A stretch of DNA of 64,000 nucleotides from Mucilaginibacter aquaedulcis (GCF_030409325.1 NZ_JAUFPR010000001.1:682001-746000), one strand, 5' to 3'; shown: positions 52,808 through 61,919, counted from the first letter of the stretch. Numbers and translations are program-made. Notes: generated by a model not told the origin, from the sequence alone.

Positions 52808-53339
52808 CAGAACGTTTTTGTTTTTTTAACTTTTTTAAAGAATCAACCCGTTGCAGGGTCTTTGTTTCAAGCACTTTTTTCAGCGAATCTGCTTTCCTGA
52901 GGGCAGCAGGTTTCTTTTGTGCTTTTTTAATAGAATCGGCCGTGTGCACGGCTTTTATGGAATCGGCCTTCATCATGGCCTTGCGTACTTTGGCCTGTTC
53001 AAGGTTAACAGAATCTGACAGGGCCTTTACACGGTTATCCACATCATCATATATAGCCGAGATTTTTTCAGGATCGGCAGCATAATAATTCATGCTTTTT
53101 CTGAACGCGGCCGAATCGGTATGGAACCTTTCAAACGCGGCCAGATAGTTACCCATACCGTATTTATAAATGGTATCGGGAACCTGGCTGGTATTGTACA
53201 GGCGGCCATCTATCAGGTGTATTTCGGTCAGTAAACCGGCCATAACTTTGGGCTGAATAATATCGCCCGGTACCGTATCGCTTTTACAGGAGCACCAAAA
53301 AAGTGTTACTGAAAAAAACAAGATTAAATATTTATGCAT
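52788..53339 (-). CDS. DUF4296 lipoprotein
   Basis: 183 residues. Lipoprotein signal with lipobox WCSC (Cys 18); DUF4296 part about 28-110 (VMAGLLTEIHLIDGRLYN, FERFHTDSAAFRKSMNYYAADPEKISAIYDDV); and a lysine-rich tail of repeated ADSIKK / DSLKKL units. Family of unknown function limited to Bacteroidota. Its last 20 bases overlap mutS2, which suggests translational coupling. Confidence 0.8.
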   Translation of the reverse strand: MHKYLILFFSVTLFWCSCKSDTVPGDIIQPKVMAGLLTEIHLIDGRLYNTSQVPDTIYKYGMGNYLAAFERFHTDSAAFRKSMNYYAADPEKISAIYDDVDNRVKALSDSVNLEQAKVRKAMMKADSIKAVHTADSIKKAQKKPAALRKADSLKKVLETKTLQRVDSLKKLKKQKRSDALPKK

Positions 53340-53367
53340 TCTGTAATTTAGCGGCTAATTAATTTGA

Positions 53368-53447
53368 CCTCTCCTAAATCCTCTCCAAAGGAGAGGACTT
53401 TAAATTATTATTTTGAACCCTCTCCTTTGGAGAGGGCAGGGTGAGGT
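53368..53447. repeat. Palindromic repeat, family D copy 2
   Basis: ACCTCTCCTAAATCCTCTCCAAAGGAGAGG on the left in two blocks, CCTCTCCTTTGGAGAGGGCAGGGTGAGGT blocks on the right; both halves are themselves small palindromes. Confidence 0.8.
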
Positions 53448-53472
53448 TTTACAACAACAAATTTACGGATAA

Positions 53473-54159
53473 ATGAGCATTGCAGATAATATCAAAAGTT
53501 TAAAAGTAGAAACGGGCCCAAAGGTAACTTTATTGGCTGTGTCAAAAACAAAACCCGCAGCCGATCTTCAGGAAGCCTATGATGCCGGTCAGCGCCTGTT
53601 TGGCGAAAATACCGTGCAGGAGATGGTTGATAAATATGAGCAGTTACCCAAAGATATTGAGTGGCACCTGATAGGGCACCTGCAAACCAATAAGGTAAAA
53701 TATATTGCGCCTTTTGTAAGCATGATACAATCTGTTGATAGCCTTAAACTGCTGCACGAGATAAACAAACATGCCGAAAAAGCGGGGCGCATCATTGATT
53801 GCCTGCTGCAGATTTACATTGCCGATGAGGAAACTAAATACGGGCTGGGCTTTGATGAAGCCATTGAGCTGCTTCGGTCAGACGAGTTTGTGACCTTTAA
53901 TAACGTGCGCATCCGCGGTTTAATGGGTATTGCCACCAATACCGATAACGAAAAGCAGATCAAAGAAGAATATTACGAGCTGAAGACATTTTTTGATGGC
54001 ATTAAGCAAAGCTATTTCAGGAAGATAGATACTTTTGATACGCTATCGATGGGTATGTCGTCAGATTATAAGCTGGCAATTGAACAAGGCAGCACCATGG
54101 TACGCGTAGGCAGCACCATATTTGGCAGCAGAGTAATCAAGCACTGGAAAAATAATTAA
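53473..54159 (+). CDS. YggS-family PLP-binding protein
   Basis: 228 residues. The PLP lysine is in LLAVSKTKPA (Lys 26), followed by FGENTVQEM, IEWHLIGHLQTNKVKY, LMGIATNTDN, and the phosphate-binding SMGMSSDYKLAIEQGSTMVRVGSTIFGSR. These TIM-barrel proteins keep vitamin B6 balance and do not race­mise amino acids. Single gene with a family D repeat before it and G-rich repetitive sequence after it. Confidence 0.93.
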   Translation: MSIADNIKSLKVETGPKVTLLAVSKTKPAADLQEAYDAGQRLFGENTVQEMVDKYEQLPKDIEWHLIGHLQTNKVKYIAPFVSMIQSVDSLKLLHEINKHAEKAGRIIDCLLQIYIADEETKYGLGFDEAIELLRSDEFVTFNNVRIRGLMGIATNTDNEKQIKEEYYELKTFFDGIKQSYFRKIDTFDTLSMGMSSDYKLAIEQGSTMVRVGSTIFGSRVIKHWKNN

Positions 54160-54277
54160 TGTTGGTGTGGAGGTGCCGGTGCGGAGTGTGAGGTGTGGAG
54201 TGAGAGGTCGCCAGTGCTTAGTGCTTGATTGATTTCGGATTTAGTTAGAATTTAGTTTTTAGAATTTAATACATAGA
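54160..54277. repeat. G-rich repetitive spacer
   Basis: Repeated words GGTGTGGAGG, GGTGCGGAGTG, GAGGTGTGGAGTG at 54163-54210 followed by AT-rich TTTAGTTAGAATTTAG repeats. Probably the left half of another intergenic repeat; no inverted partner was found in the window. Confidence 0.4.
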
Positions 54278-54823
54278 ATGGATAATATAAATAACACTTC
54301 CCTTCAAGATCAAGCATCCCCTTTAGGGGACGGGAGGGGCCAAATCCCCCTTCAGGGGGTTGGGGGGCTCCGTGTTGCCCGTCGGGAAGATTGCCCGCGT
54401 TTAATGGAACTGGTGCACGAGCTTGCACTTTATGAAAAAGCACCCGAAGAGGTTACCGTTACTCTTGAGGCCTTTGAGGATGCCGGTTTTGGGCCTAAAC
54501 CTGTTTGGAAAGCCTTTGTTGCCGAAATTGACGGGCAAATTGCCGGCTTTGCTATTTATTACATCCGCTACTCTACCTGGAAAGGCTGTCGTTTATACCT
54601 TGAAGACCTGATCGTGACCGAAGAATATCGCGGCAAGGGCCTGGGCAAACTGCTATTTAACCGGCTTATTGCCGAAGCCCGCGACCTGGGTTACAGCGGC
54701 ATGGTGTGGCAGGTGCTTGACTGGAACGAGCCTGCCCTTAACTTTTATAAAAAATACGAAGCCAATATTGAACCGGGATGGCTCAACGCCTCGCTATCAA
54801 AAGAACAGCTTTTAAATTACTAA
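54278..54823 (+). CDS. GNAT acetyltransferase with a repeat-encoded N-terminal extension
   Basis: 181 residues. The GNAT domain starts about residue 32 (RVARREDCPRLMELVHELALYEKAPEEV), with acetyl-CoA motif A VTEEYRGKGLGKLLFNRL and the end WNEPALNFYKKY. It resembles diamine/spermidine acetyltransferase-like GNATs, but the substrate is not known. Residues 13-31 are rich in G, P and Q and are encoded by a palindromic family D repeat (54313-54371). No start codon exists between the repeat and the domain's first strand, so the repeat must be translated. It begins an operon with the DUF3298 lipoprotein and aspartate kinase genes. Confidence 0.87.
   Translation: MDNINNTSLQDQASPLGDGRGQIPLQGVGGLRVARREDCPRLMELVHELALYEKAPEEVTVTLEAFEDAGFGPKPVWKAFVAEIDGQIAGFAIYYIRYSTWKGCRLYLEDLIVTEEYRGKGLGKLLFNRLIAEARDLGYSGMVWQVLDWNEPALNFYKKYEANIEPGWLNASLSKEQLLNY
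54313..54371. repeat. Family D palindrome inside a coding sequence
   Basis: Contains CCCCTTTAGGGG and CCCCCTTCAGGGGG with GGGAGGGGCCAAAT between and GGTTGGGGGGCTC after, the layout of other family D copies. It is in frame in the GNAT gene and encodes about 19 residues. Confidence 0.7.
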
Positions 54824-54827
54824 AACT

Positions 54828-55631
54828 ATGAAAACCATCTGCCTCATTTGTTTTATTGCCTCAAGTTTCGTGCTTGCATCGTGCCAGTGGGGCGTGCCTA
54901 AAAAAGCCGCCGAAGCCGAACCCGATACGCTTGCCTACACCTACAAAAGTGTGCATGAACGCGCGGCCGACTGCGGCAATAAACCTGATAGCGGCTGTAC
55001 GGTGGTTAAAATAAAATACCCGGTTTTTGCCGGGCAAAAAAAGCTGAACGATTCTGTTGTACGTAAGCTCACCAGCTTGTTTGCCATGAATGGTAAGCCC
55101 GATAGCAGCATAGATCTTATGACAAAAAACTTTTTAAAATCATACACCGATTTTAAAAAAACCGATCCGCGGTCGGCCATGTATTTTGACCTTGATATGT
55201 ATGCCACCGTACTGGTGCAGGATTCCAGCCTTGCATCGTTGGGCGTTGGCGGTTACACATTCCAGGGCGGGGCGCATGGCGCGTCGGCCACGTTTTTTAT
55301 TAACTGGGATACTAAGGCCAATAAAAGTATCACCATGGATGACCTGTTTAAGCCCGGTTATCATGACCAGCTCACAGCTATTGCCGAAAAATTATTCAGA
55401 AAATCAGAAAAGCTGAGCGATACGGCATCGCTGGCCAGGGATTATTTTTTCAAGGATAATAAATTTGCCCTGAATGATAACTTTTCGGTTACGCCAACGG
55501 GGCTTAAATTTGTTTACAATCAGTACGAAATTAAACCTTACGCAGCCGGTATCACGGCACTGGTTATCCCCTATTCACCTATAAAATCATTACTGCGGCC
55601 AAATACGGTTGTGGCCAAATACACTAAATAA
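54828..55631 (+). CDS. DUF3298/DUF4163 lipoprotein
   Basis: 267 residues. Lipobox LASC (Cys 19). DUF4163-like part in the middle and DUF3298 at the end (GVGGYTFQGGAHGASATFFINWD, FVYNQYEIKPYAAGITALVIPYS), the domain pair also found in RsiV. RsiV binds lysozyme, but this protein has no cytoplasmic sigma-binding part and no sigma gene nearby, so the role is open. It starts 4 bases after the GNAT gene and its stop touches the aspartate kinase start. Confidence 0.85.
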   Translation: MKTICLICFIASSFVLASCQWGVPKKAAEAEPDTLAYTYKSVHERAADCGNKPDSGCTVVKIKYPVFAGQKKLNDSVVRKLTSLFAMNGKPDSSIDLMTKNFLKSYTDFKKTDPRSAMYFDLDMYATVLVQDSSLASLGVGGYTFQGGAHGASATFFINWDTKANKSITMDDLFKPGYHDQLTAIAEKLFRKSEKLSDTASLARDYFFKDNKFALNDNFSVTPTGLKFVYNQYEIKPYAAGITALVIPYSPIKSLLRPNTVVAKYTK

Positions 55632-56888
55632 ATGCTTGTTTTTAAATTCGGAGGCGCATCGGTTAAGGATGCCAGTGGTATCATTAACCTGGCCAGTGTT
55701 GTTAAAAAATATACCGGCAATCAACTGCTTATCGTGGTATCGGCCATGGGCAAAACCACCAACGCGCTGGAAACCCTCACCCGTGCCTATGTTGACCAAA
55801 CCGATAATATGCACCTTATTTATGATGGTATAAAACAATACCATTTTGATATTCTGCATGAATTGTTTGAACCCAATCACCCGGTTTTTGATGAGATAGC
55901 CAACACCTTTGTAGAAATTGACTGGATGATTGAGGACGAACCGCATGACGATTACGACTTTATTTACGATCAGCTGGTATCCATCGGCGAACTGGTATCA
56001 ACCCGCATTGTGAGTGCTTACCTTGCCAAAGAGGGCGTAAAAAACCAATGGGTTGATGTACGCGGCTATATCCATACCGATAATACCTACCGTGAAGGCG
56101 TGGTTCAGTGGGATAAAACCCGGGCCAGCATCAACAAGGATATCCCTGCCCTGCTTGAAAAAGGCGCGGTTATAACACAGGGGTTCATGGGCGGCACATC
56201 TGAAAACTTTACCACAACACTTGGCCGTGAGGGTTCTGATTATACAGCGTCCATATTCGCTTCCTGTTTGGGTGCCGAATCGGTTACTACCTGGAAGGAT
56301 GTTCCGGGCATACTCAACGCCGATCCTAAGTTTTTTGCCGATACCGTAAAGTTTGATGAGCTATCATACTCTGAAGCCATCGAGATGACCTATTACGGTG
56401 CCAGCGTTATTCACCCTAAAACTATTAAGCCGCTGCAAAATGCCAATATTCCGCTGCTGGTTAAGCCCTTTACCGATCCATCGGCCAGTGGTACCATTAT
56501 TAAAGAAGATGGTGTAAACCGCTTTGAAAAACCGGTGATCATCATGAAACAGAACCAGGTGCTGCTGTCGGTATCATCAAAAGATTATTCATTTATTACG
56601 GAAGATCACCTGAGCGATATTTTTAAACTGTTTGCACAAAGCCAGGTAAAGGTGAACGTAATGCAAACATCGGCCCTGAGTTTTTCGGTTTGTTTTGACT
56701 TTTATGAGGACCGTTTTGAAAAACTGCTCAACAGTCTTCAACAGGATTTCAAGGTAAAATATAATACCGGCCTCACGCTCATCACCATCAGGCACCACGC
56801 AGATGGTGAACTAAAAAAACTAACAGCCGGCAAAACCGTACTGCTTGAACAGATCAGCAGGAATACCGCGCAAGTGGTGGTGAAGTAG
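55632..56888 (+). CDS. Aspartate kinase
   Basis: 418 residues. KFGGASVKD at residues 5-13 (usual KFGGTSV), GREGSDYTAS, DVPGILNADPK and ASVIHPKTIKP, followed by ACT-domain segments (LLSVSSKDYSFITEDHLSDIF and onwards). Makes aspartyl-phosphate, the first step to lysine, threonine and methionine. It is monofunctional, without a homoserine dehydrogenase part. It starts directly after the lipoprotein stop. Which end product inhibits it cannot be told. Confidence 0.93.
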   Translation: MLVFKFGGASVKDASGIINLASVVKKYTGNQLLIVVSAMGKTTNALETLTRAYVDQTDNMHLIYDGIKQYHFDILHELFEPNHPVFDEIANTFVEIDWMIEDEPHDDYDFIYDQLVSIGELVSTRIVSAYLAKEGVKNQWVDVRGYIHTDNTYREGVVQWDKTRASINKDIPALLEKGAVITQGFMGGTSENFTTTLGREGSDYTASIFASCLGAESVTTWKDVPGILNADPKFFADTVKFDELSYSEAIEMTYYGASVIHPKTIKPLQNANIPLLVKPFTDPSASGTIIKEDGVNRFEKPVIIMKQNQVLLSVSSKDYSFITEDHLSDIFKLFAQSQVKVNVMQTSALSFSVCFDFYEDRFEKLLNSLQQDFKVKYNTGLTLITIRHHADGELKKLTAGKTVLLEQISRNTAQVVVK

Positions 56889-56922
56889 GGATAAAGGAAC
56901 AACAAGTAACTATCACAAAAAC

Positions 56923-57003
56923 GGGCTGTCATGCTGAGCTTGTCGAAGCATGGTGGGCAGGCCACTTCGCACGAGTCTTCGACAAGCTCAGACTGACAGG
57001 CCC
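56923..57003. repeat. Palindromic intergenic repeat, family E
   Basis: GGGCTGTCATGCTGAGCTTG left, CAAGCTCAGACTGACAGGCCC right; arms are 25 bases with few mismatches. The CTTGTCGAAG-type arms resemble a very common Bacteroidota intergenic repeat. Confidence 0.8.
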
Positions 57004-57051
57004 ATTTTTCAATAAACCACCTTTCTATTCCCCGCTTTAGCCCTAATCTGC

Positions 57052-57059
57052 TATATTTG
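57052..57059 (+). promoter_or_regulatory. -7 element (TATATTTG) three bases before the yitT-like start
   Basis: Exact TAnnTTTG, then GGG and the ATG at 57063. A transcript starting at the usual distance would begin at the start codon itself. Confidence 0.5.
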
Positions 57060-57062
57060 GGG

Positions 57063-57923
57063 ATGAACGTAATAAAAACAGTAAAAGAATTCATAACCAT
57101 CGGACTCGGGATCTTATCTGCCGGGTTTGGATTGAAAGGTTTTTTATTGTCGAGCCATTTTATTGATGGTGGGGCCACAGGTGTAGCCATGCTGGTTTCA
57201 GATATCAGTAATGTGGCTATATCGTTACTCATCTTTATCATCAATGTACCGTTCCTGTGGTTGGGTTATAAGAAACTGGGCCTGCAGTTTGCCATTAAAA
57301 GTACTCTCGCTATCGGGTTGCTATCGGTAACCGTTGCTGTTGTTCATTTCCCTGATGTTACGCATGATAAGCTGCTTACCGCTGTATTCGGCGGCGTATT
57401 CATTGGCACAGGCAGCGGACTGGCCATGCGCGGCGGCGCTGTTATTGATGGTACCGAAATTGCCGCTGTACTGGTGAGCAAAAAAACACAGATACTTAAA
57501 GTAAGCGATTTTATCCTGATCCTGAATGTATTGATATTCAGCATGGCTGCCTTTTTCCTGGGTGTTGAGCCGGCCATGTACTCTATACTTACCTATATGG
57601 CTGCCGCCAAAATGATCGACTTTATTTTGAACGGTATTGAGCAGTATTCGGGTATCACAGTTATCTCAACCCACAGCGAGGCTATCCGCAAGGCCATTAC
57701 CGAAACCCTGGGCCGTGGTGTTACCATTTACCAGGGTAAAAGCGGCTATGGTAAGGATGGTCATATTAATGATCCTCGGGATATTGTATTCACTGTGGCA
57801 ACCCGTTTGGAGATACCGTCACTAAAACAAACCATCCTGGGTATTGATCCTAAGGCATTCATTGTACAACAAAGTATTGATGATACTACCGGTGGTTTGC
57901 TGAAACGCAAGGGGCTGCATTAA
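57063..57923 (+). CDS. YitT-family membrane protein
   Basis: 286 residues from ATG 57063 (a TTG two codons earlier is possible). Five or six membrane helices in the first 170 residues with the DUF161 motifs HFIDGGATGVAML and GTGSGLAMRGGAVIDGTEIAAVL, then a C-terminal DUF2179 domain (about 200-280: ITVISTHSEAIRKAITETLGRGVTIYQGKSGY). Common in Firmicutes and Bacteroidota, function unknown; transport or a sensing role is suspected. Confidence 0.9.
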   Translation: MNVIKTVKEFITIGLGILSAGFGLKGFLLSSHFIDGGATGVAMLVSDISNVAISLLIFIINVPFLWLGYKKLGLQFAIKSTLAIGLLSVTVAVVHFPDVTHDKLLTAVFGGVFIGTGSGLAMRGGAVIDGTEIAAVLVSKKTQILKVSDFILILNVLIFSMAAFFLGVEPAMYSILTYMAAAKMIDFILNGIEQYSGITVISTHSEAIRKAITETLGRGVTIYQGKSGYGKDGHINDPRDIVFTVATRLEIPSLKQTILGIDPKAFIVQQSIDDTTGGLLKRKGLH

Positions 57924-57940
57924 GAGATTATTGGACAAAT

Positions 57941-58025
57941 TTGTCATTGCGAGGAACGAAGCAATCGCGAACTATGCAATTCTCTCTGCTTCCGTGCGAT
58001 TGCCACGCTACGCTCGCAATGACAA
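57941..58025. repeat. Palindromic repeat, family B copy 2
   Basis: TTGTCATTGCGAG ... CTCGCAATGACAA, in the reverse orientation relative to the copy nested at 46895-46989 (inner word GAACGAAGCAATCGCGAAC on the left). Confidence 0.85.
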
Positions 58026-58042
58026 TATTCTTAACATTTCGG

Positions 58043-58426
58043 CTATAAAACTCCTATCGGGTGTTTGTGTTCATCAATGGCTACAAAGGTGAATGTGCCG
58101 GTGATGGCCTTTTCACGTACAAAGGAGTACATTTCTTCGATATAAATTTCAACCTGTACCTTTAAGCTGGTGTTGCCGATGTGTGATACAGTGCCAATAA
58201 GCTCGATGATAGTACCGGCTGGGATGGATTTTTTAAAGTCGATCCTGTCTGACGATACCGTTACCATCCTTTTGCGGGTGAAACGGGTAGCGGCAATAAA
58301 GGCCACCTCATCCATCATAGCCATGGCCGAACCGCCAAACAGCGTATCGTAATGATTGGTATTATTAGGGAACACGGTTTTAAAGATCCGTGTTTCGGAT
58401 GTTTTTATTCTTTCTTCTGTGGTCAT
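58043..58426 (-). CDS. Acyl-CoA thioesterase, hotdog fold (YciA type)
   Basis: 127 residues, single hotdog domain. NHYDTLFGGSAMAMMDEVAFIAA contains the active-site Asp and Gly pattern, then IDFKKSIPAGTIIELIGTVSHIGNTSLKVQVE. Hydrolyses acyl-CoA. It lies between two repeats and downstream of fabH on the same strand with a family D repeat between. Chain-length preference unknown. Confidence 0.88.
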   Translation of the reverse strand: MTTEERIKTSETRIFKTVFPNNTNHYDTLFGGSAMAMMDEVAFIAATRFTRKRMVTVSSDRIDFKKSIPAGTIIELIGTVSHIGNTSLKVQVEIYIEEMYSFVREKAITGTFTFVAIDEHKHPIGVL

Positions 58427-58429
58427 GAA

Positions 58430-58529
58430 ACCCCCTCTAAATCTCCCCCGGAAGGGGAGACTTCAATTTTCAAGTTTAAAATATTGCTTTATAAAGCCCT
58501 TCCTACCGGGGAGGGTTGGGTGAGGTTTA
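58430..58529. repeat. Palindromic repeat, family D copy 3
   Basis: AACCCCCTCTAAATCTCCCCC left, GGGGAGGGTTGGGTGAGGTTT right. It begins 3 bases past the thioesterase start codon and its right end overlaps the fabH stop codon, filling the whole gap. Confidence 0.8.
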
Positions 58530-59519
58530 CCCTCTCAGCTTGCCCCATTTAAGCAGGGAAGCGCCCCATGAAAAACCAGCGCCGAAGGCGGTCAGTATCA
58601 TGTTATCGTTCTCTTTAAAGTCGTTTTTAAAATCCCAAAGGCAAAGTGGTATGGTAGCTGCGGTAGTATTTCCGTAACGGTCGATATTTATTTTTACGCG
58701 GTCGGCAGGCAAGCCTAAATGATCACCAACGGCATGTATAATGCGGTAATTGGCCTGGTGCGGTATCAGCCAGTCAATATCATTAATGGTAAGGTTATTG
58801 CGTTCCAATATAGCTTTGCAGGTATCGGTCATTCCGTTAATGGCAGCTTTAAAAACTACCCGGCCATCCTGGTGAATGTAGTGCTTATTGGCAGCAACGC
58901 TTTCGGCTGTAGCCGGAATTTTTGAACCACCCGCAGGAACCATTAAATGTTCACGACCCTTGCCTTCGGTTCTGAAAACACTGTCAACTAAACCGGTACC
59001 ATCGGTAGCGGGTTCAATTAACACAGCCCCTGCGCCATCGCCAAAAAGTATACAGGTATTGCGGTCTTTATAATTAATGATAGCGCTGTTTTGATCGGCA
59101 CCAATAACAATAACCTTTTTATAACGGCCACCCTCAATTAAGCTGGAGCCCAAAGTATAGGCATATAAAAAACCACTGCAGGCAGCGTTAACATCGGTTG
59201 CCCAGGCATTGGTTAAACCAGCCTTATCGCAAACCATACTGGCGGTTGATAACAGTAAATGATCGGGGGTTGAAGTGGCTACGATAACGCAATCAATTTC
59301 TTCTGCAGAAACTTTAGCACTTTCAAGTAAATTTTTTACAGCAAAGGTTGCCATGTCAGAAGTAGCAAGAGATTTATCGGTTAAAATTCTTCTTTCCTTA
59401 ATTCCCGTTCTTGATACTATCCATTCACTGTTGGTGTCAACCATTTTCTCTAAATCACTGTTACTCAGGATACTATCTGGAACATAACCACCTATACCCG
59501 TTATAACTGCGCTACTCAT
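58527..59519 (-). CDS. fabH: Beta-ketoacyl-ACP synthase III
   Basis: About 330 residues with the start at 59519 (MSSAVITGIGGYVPDSIL); Met at 59528 is an alternative. Catalytic Cys in NAACSGFLYAYTLG, His in WLIPHQANYRI and Asn in RYGNTTAATIPLCL. Starts fatty acid synthesis by condensing an acyl-CoA with malonyl-ACP. It is not in the usual rpmF-plsX-fabH cluster, so it may be a second FabH copy. The stop codon lies at the edge of a family D repeat. Confidence 0.93.
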   Translation of the reverse strand: MSSAVITGIGGYVPDSILSNSDLEKMVDTNSEWIVSRTGIKERRILTDKSLATSDMATFAVKNLLESAKVSAEEIDCVIVATSTPDHLLLSTASMVCDKAGLTNAWATDVNAACSGFLYAYTLGSSLIEGGRYKKVIVIGADQNSAIINYKDRNTCILFGDGAGAVLIEPATDGTGLVDSVFRTEGKGREHLMVPAGGSKIPATAESVAANKHYIHQDGRVVFKAAINGMTDTCKAILERNNLTINDIDWLIPHQANYRIIHAVGDHLGLPADRVKINIDRYGNTTAATIPLCLWDFKNDFKENDNMILTAFGAGFSWGASLLKWGKLRG

Positions 59520-59546
59520 TAATCTCATAAATACTAAAATTCTACA

Positions 59547-59580
59547 AAAAACAGGCAATTATACGGAAATTGCCTGTTTT
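59547..59580 (-). terminator. Terminator of metE
   Basis: 13-bp stem (AAAACAGGCAATT, ending 59560, with AATTGCCTGTTTT, 59568-59580), T-run on the minus strand. It lies between metE and fabH and separates the two transcripts. Confidence 0.85.
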
Positions 59581-59585
59581 AAGCG

Positions 59586-61919
59586 TCAGGAAACTGTTGT
59601 TTCTACAACTAACTGACGAAGTTGTTTTGCAGCACTCACCATATTTATCAACGCGGTTCGGGTTTCGGGCCATTTCCGGGTCTTTAAACCACAGTCGGGA
59701 TTAACCCATAAATTACCCGCCGGCAGCAGTATCGCGGCCTTTTCAATCAGGCTTACCATTTCATCAACGGTGGGTACACGCGGCGAGTGAATATCATAAA
59801 CTCCGGGGCCAATTTCGTTCGGATATTTAAAATCGGCAAAGGCCGCCAGCAGCTCCATTTGCGATCGCGAAGTCTCAATCGTGATCACATCGGCATCCAT
59901 ATCGGCAATGTTGCCAATAATATCATTAAACTCGCTGTAACACATGTGCGTGTGGATCTGTGTTTCATCGCGCACACCGCTGGCCGATATGCGGAACGCC
60001 CGCACCGCCCAGTTCAGGTAGGCTTGCCAATCCTTTTTGCGCAGCGGTAAACCCTCGCGTATGGCGGGCTCATCAATCTGAATAACCTTAATACCGGCCT
60101 GCTCCAGGGCTACCACCTCATCGCGGATGGCCAGGGCTATCTGGTAAGTAGTTTCAGACCGGGGCTGATCATCGCGCACGAACGACCATTGCAGTATCGT
60201 TACCGGGCCGGTAAGCATGCCTTTCATCAGCTTATCCGTATTAGCCTGTGCAAAGGCGCTCCAGCGCACGGTCATATCCGCAGGGCGGCTCACATCGCCA
60301 TAAATTACCGGCGGCTTTACGCAGCGGCTGCCATAACTTTGCACCCAGCCGTTTTTGGTGAACAGGAAACCATCTAAACGCTCGCCAAAGTATTCAACCA
60401 TGTCGTTACGTTCAAATTCGCCATGTACAAGCACATCAAGACCAATCTCTTCCTGCCAGCGTATGGCATCAATAGTGGCCTTCTCAATCTGTTCGTCATA
60501 CTGCGCAGGGCTTAGCTCCCCTTTTTTTAAGCGTGCCCTTAACGAGCGTATATCATCTGTTTGCGGAAACGAGCCTATGGTAGTTGTAGGGTACATTGGT
60601 AACTGAAAACGTTGCTGCTGAATTTTCTGGCGCGTGCCGAAAGCACTCGCGCGCTGGGCATCGGCATCGGTAATGGCAGCTGCGCGTTGTTTTATTTGCT
60701 GCTTGTGAATGAGTTTTGACAGGTTGCGGCTTGATATGGCCTGCAGATTAGCTTGTAGCAAAGCATTATCGCCATTAATGATCTGAGCAAGTTCATTAAC
60801 CTCGTTCAGTTTTTGTTTGGCAAAGGCCATCCAGTTCCTGATCTCCGGGTTAATGCCGGTTTCCAGATCGAGGTCAAACGGGGTATGAAGTAAAGAGCAA
60901 CTTGGCGCAACCATCACCCTATCCTCACCAAGTGCGGCAATGGCTTTTTTAAGGTGCGATATGGATTTGATGTAATCGTTTTTCCAGATATTGCGGCCAT
61001 CAACCACGCCTAAAGAGAGGCGTAACCCGGTTGGCAGCAACTCCAGCACTTCATCTAACTGTTGCGGTGCGCGCACCAAATCAATATGCAGGGCACTTAC
61101 CGGCAGGTTTACGGCCAGCTGCGTGTTACCCTGCAGGCTTTCAAAATAAGTGGTAAGCAGCAGTTTTATGCCCGGGCAGTTTTTACTGATCTCTTTATAG
61201 GCATATACATAAGCTTCTTTTTCCTGCTGGGTAAGATCAAGCGCCAGGAAAGGTTCATCAATCTGCACCCATTCGGCACCGTAATTCTTCAGCCTGTTCA
61301 GCACCTCAATGTATACAGGTACCAGTTTTTTGATCAGATCAATCTTATTAAAACTTGCCTGCTTTTCCTTACCTAATAAAAGATAGCTTACCGGGCCAAT
61401 CAGCACTGGTTTTGGTGTAGCATTGATGTGTTGTTTAGCGAGGTTAAACTCTTCAAATACTTTTTCGGAGAATAGCTTAAACTGCTGGTTTTGTACAAAT
61501 TCGGGTACAATGTAATGGTAGTTGGTATCAAACCACTTGGTCATTTCCATGGCGGTTACATCCAAACCATCTTTTTGATAGCCTCGGGCCATGGCAAAGT
61601 AAAGGTCAATTTCGTTATTGGCCTTATTTTGCGTTAACACGGGTGTGTAACGCTCGGGAATAACACCAAGCAGTAACGACATATCCAGCACCTGGTCATA
61701 AAAGCTGAAATCGTTACAGGGGATAAGATCGATACCGGCAGCCGACTGGGTTTGCCAGTTACCAATACGGAGGTTACGGGCCACGGCAAATAGCTCGTCG
61801 CGGGTAGTTTTGCCCGCCCAGTACTGTTCACTGGCCTTTTTGAGTTCACGATGGGCGCCCACACGAGGGTACCCGAGATTGTTTTTGAGCATACGCATAA
61901 AACTTTTTTGGTTAAACAT
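59586..61919 (-). CDS. metE: Cobalamin-independent methionine synthase MetE
   Basis: 777 residues. N-terminal domain from NLGYPRVGAHRELKKASEQYW (about 14-34); C-terminal catalytic domain with TTIGSFPQTDDIR, VHGEFERNDMVEYFGE, IQIDEPAIREGLP, HTHMCYSEF (zinc His and Cys) and NPDCGLKTR (zinc Cys). Transfers methyl from 5-methyltetrahydropteroyl-glutamate to homocysteine without B12. The start at 61919 is preferred because AAGGAG lies 15 bases before it; Met 8 and Met 10 are possible. A cobalamin riboswitch lies in its leader. Confidence 0.95.
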   Translation of the reverse strand: MFNQKSFMRMLKNNLGYPRVGAHRELKKASEQYWAGKTTRDELFAVARNLRIGNWQTQSAAGIDLIPCNDFSFYDQVLDMSLLLGVIPERYTPVLTQNKANNEIDLYFAMARGYQKDGLDVTAMEMTKWFDTNYHYIVPEFVQNQQFKLFSEKVFEEFNLAKQHINATPKPVLIGPVSYLLLGKEKQASFNKIDLIKKLVPVYIEVLNRLKNYGAEWVQIDEPFLALDLTQQEKEAYVYAYKEISKNCPGIKLLLTTYFESLQGNTQLAVNLPVSALHIDLVRAPQQLDEVLELLPTGLRLSLGVVDGRNIWKNDYIKSISHLKKAIAALGEDRVMVAPSCSLLHTPFDLDLETGINPEIRNWMAFAKQKLNEVNELAQIINGDNALLQANLQAISSRNLSKLIHKQQIKQRAAAITDADAQRASAFGTRQKIQQQRFQLPMYPTTTIGSFPQTDDIRSLRARLKKGELSPAQYDEQIEKATIDAIRWQEEIGLDVLVHGEFERNDMVEYFGERLDGFLFTKNGWVQSYGSRCVKPPVIYGDVSRPADMTVRWSAFAQANTDKLMKGMLTGPVTILQWSFVRDDQPRSETTYQIALAIRDEVVALEQAGIKVIQIDEPAIREGLPLRKKDWQAYLNWAVRAFRISASGVRDETQIHTHMCYSEFNDIIGNIADMDADVITIETSRSQMELLAAFADFKYPNEIGPGVYDIHSPRVPTVDEMVSLIEKAAILLPAGNLWVNPDCGLKTRKWPETRTALINMVSAAKQLRQLVVETTVS

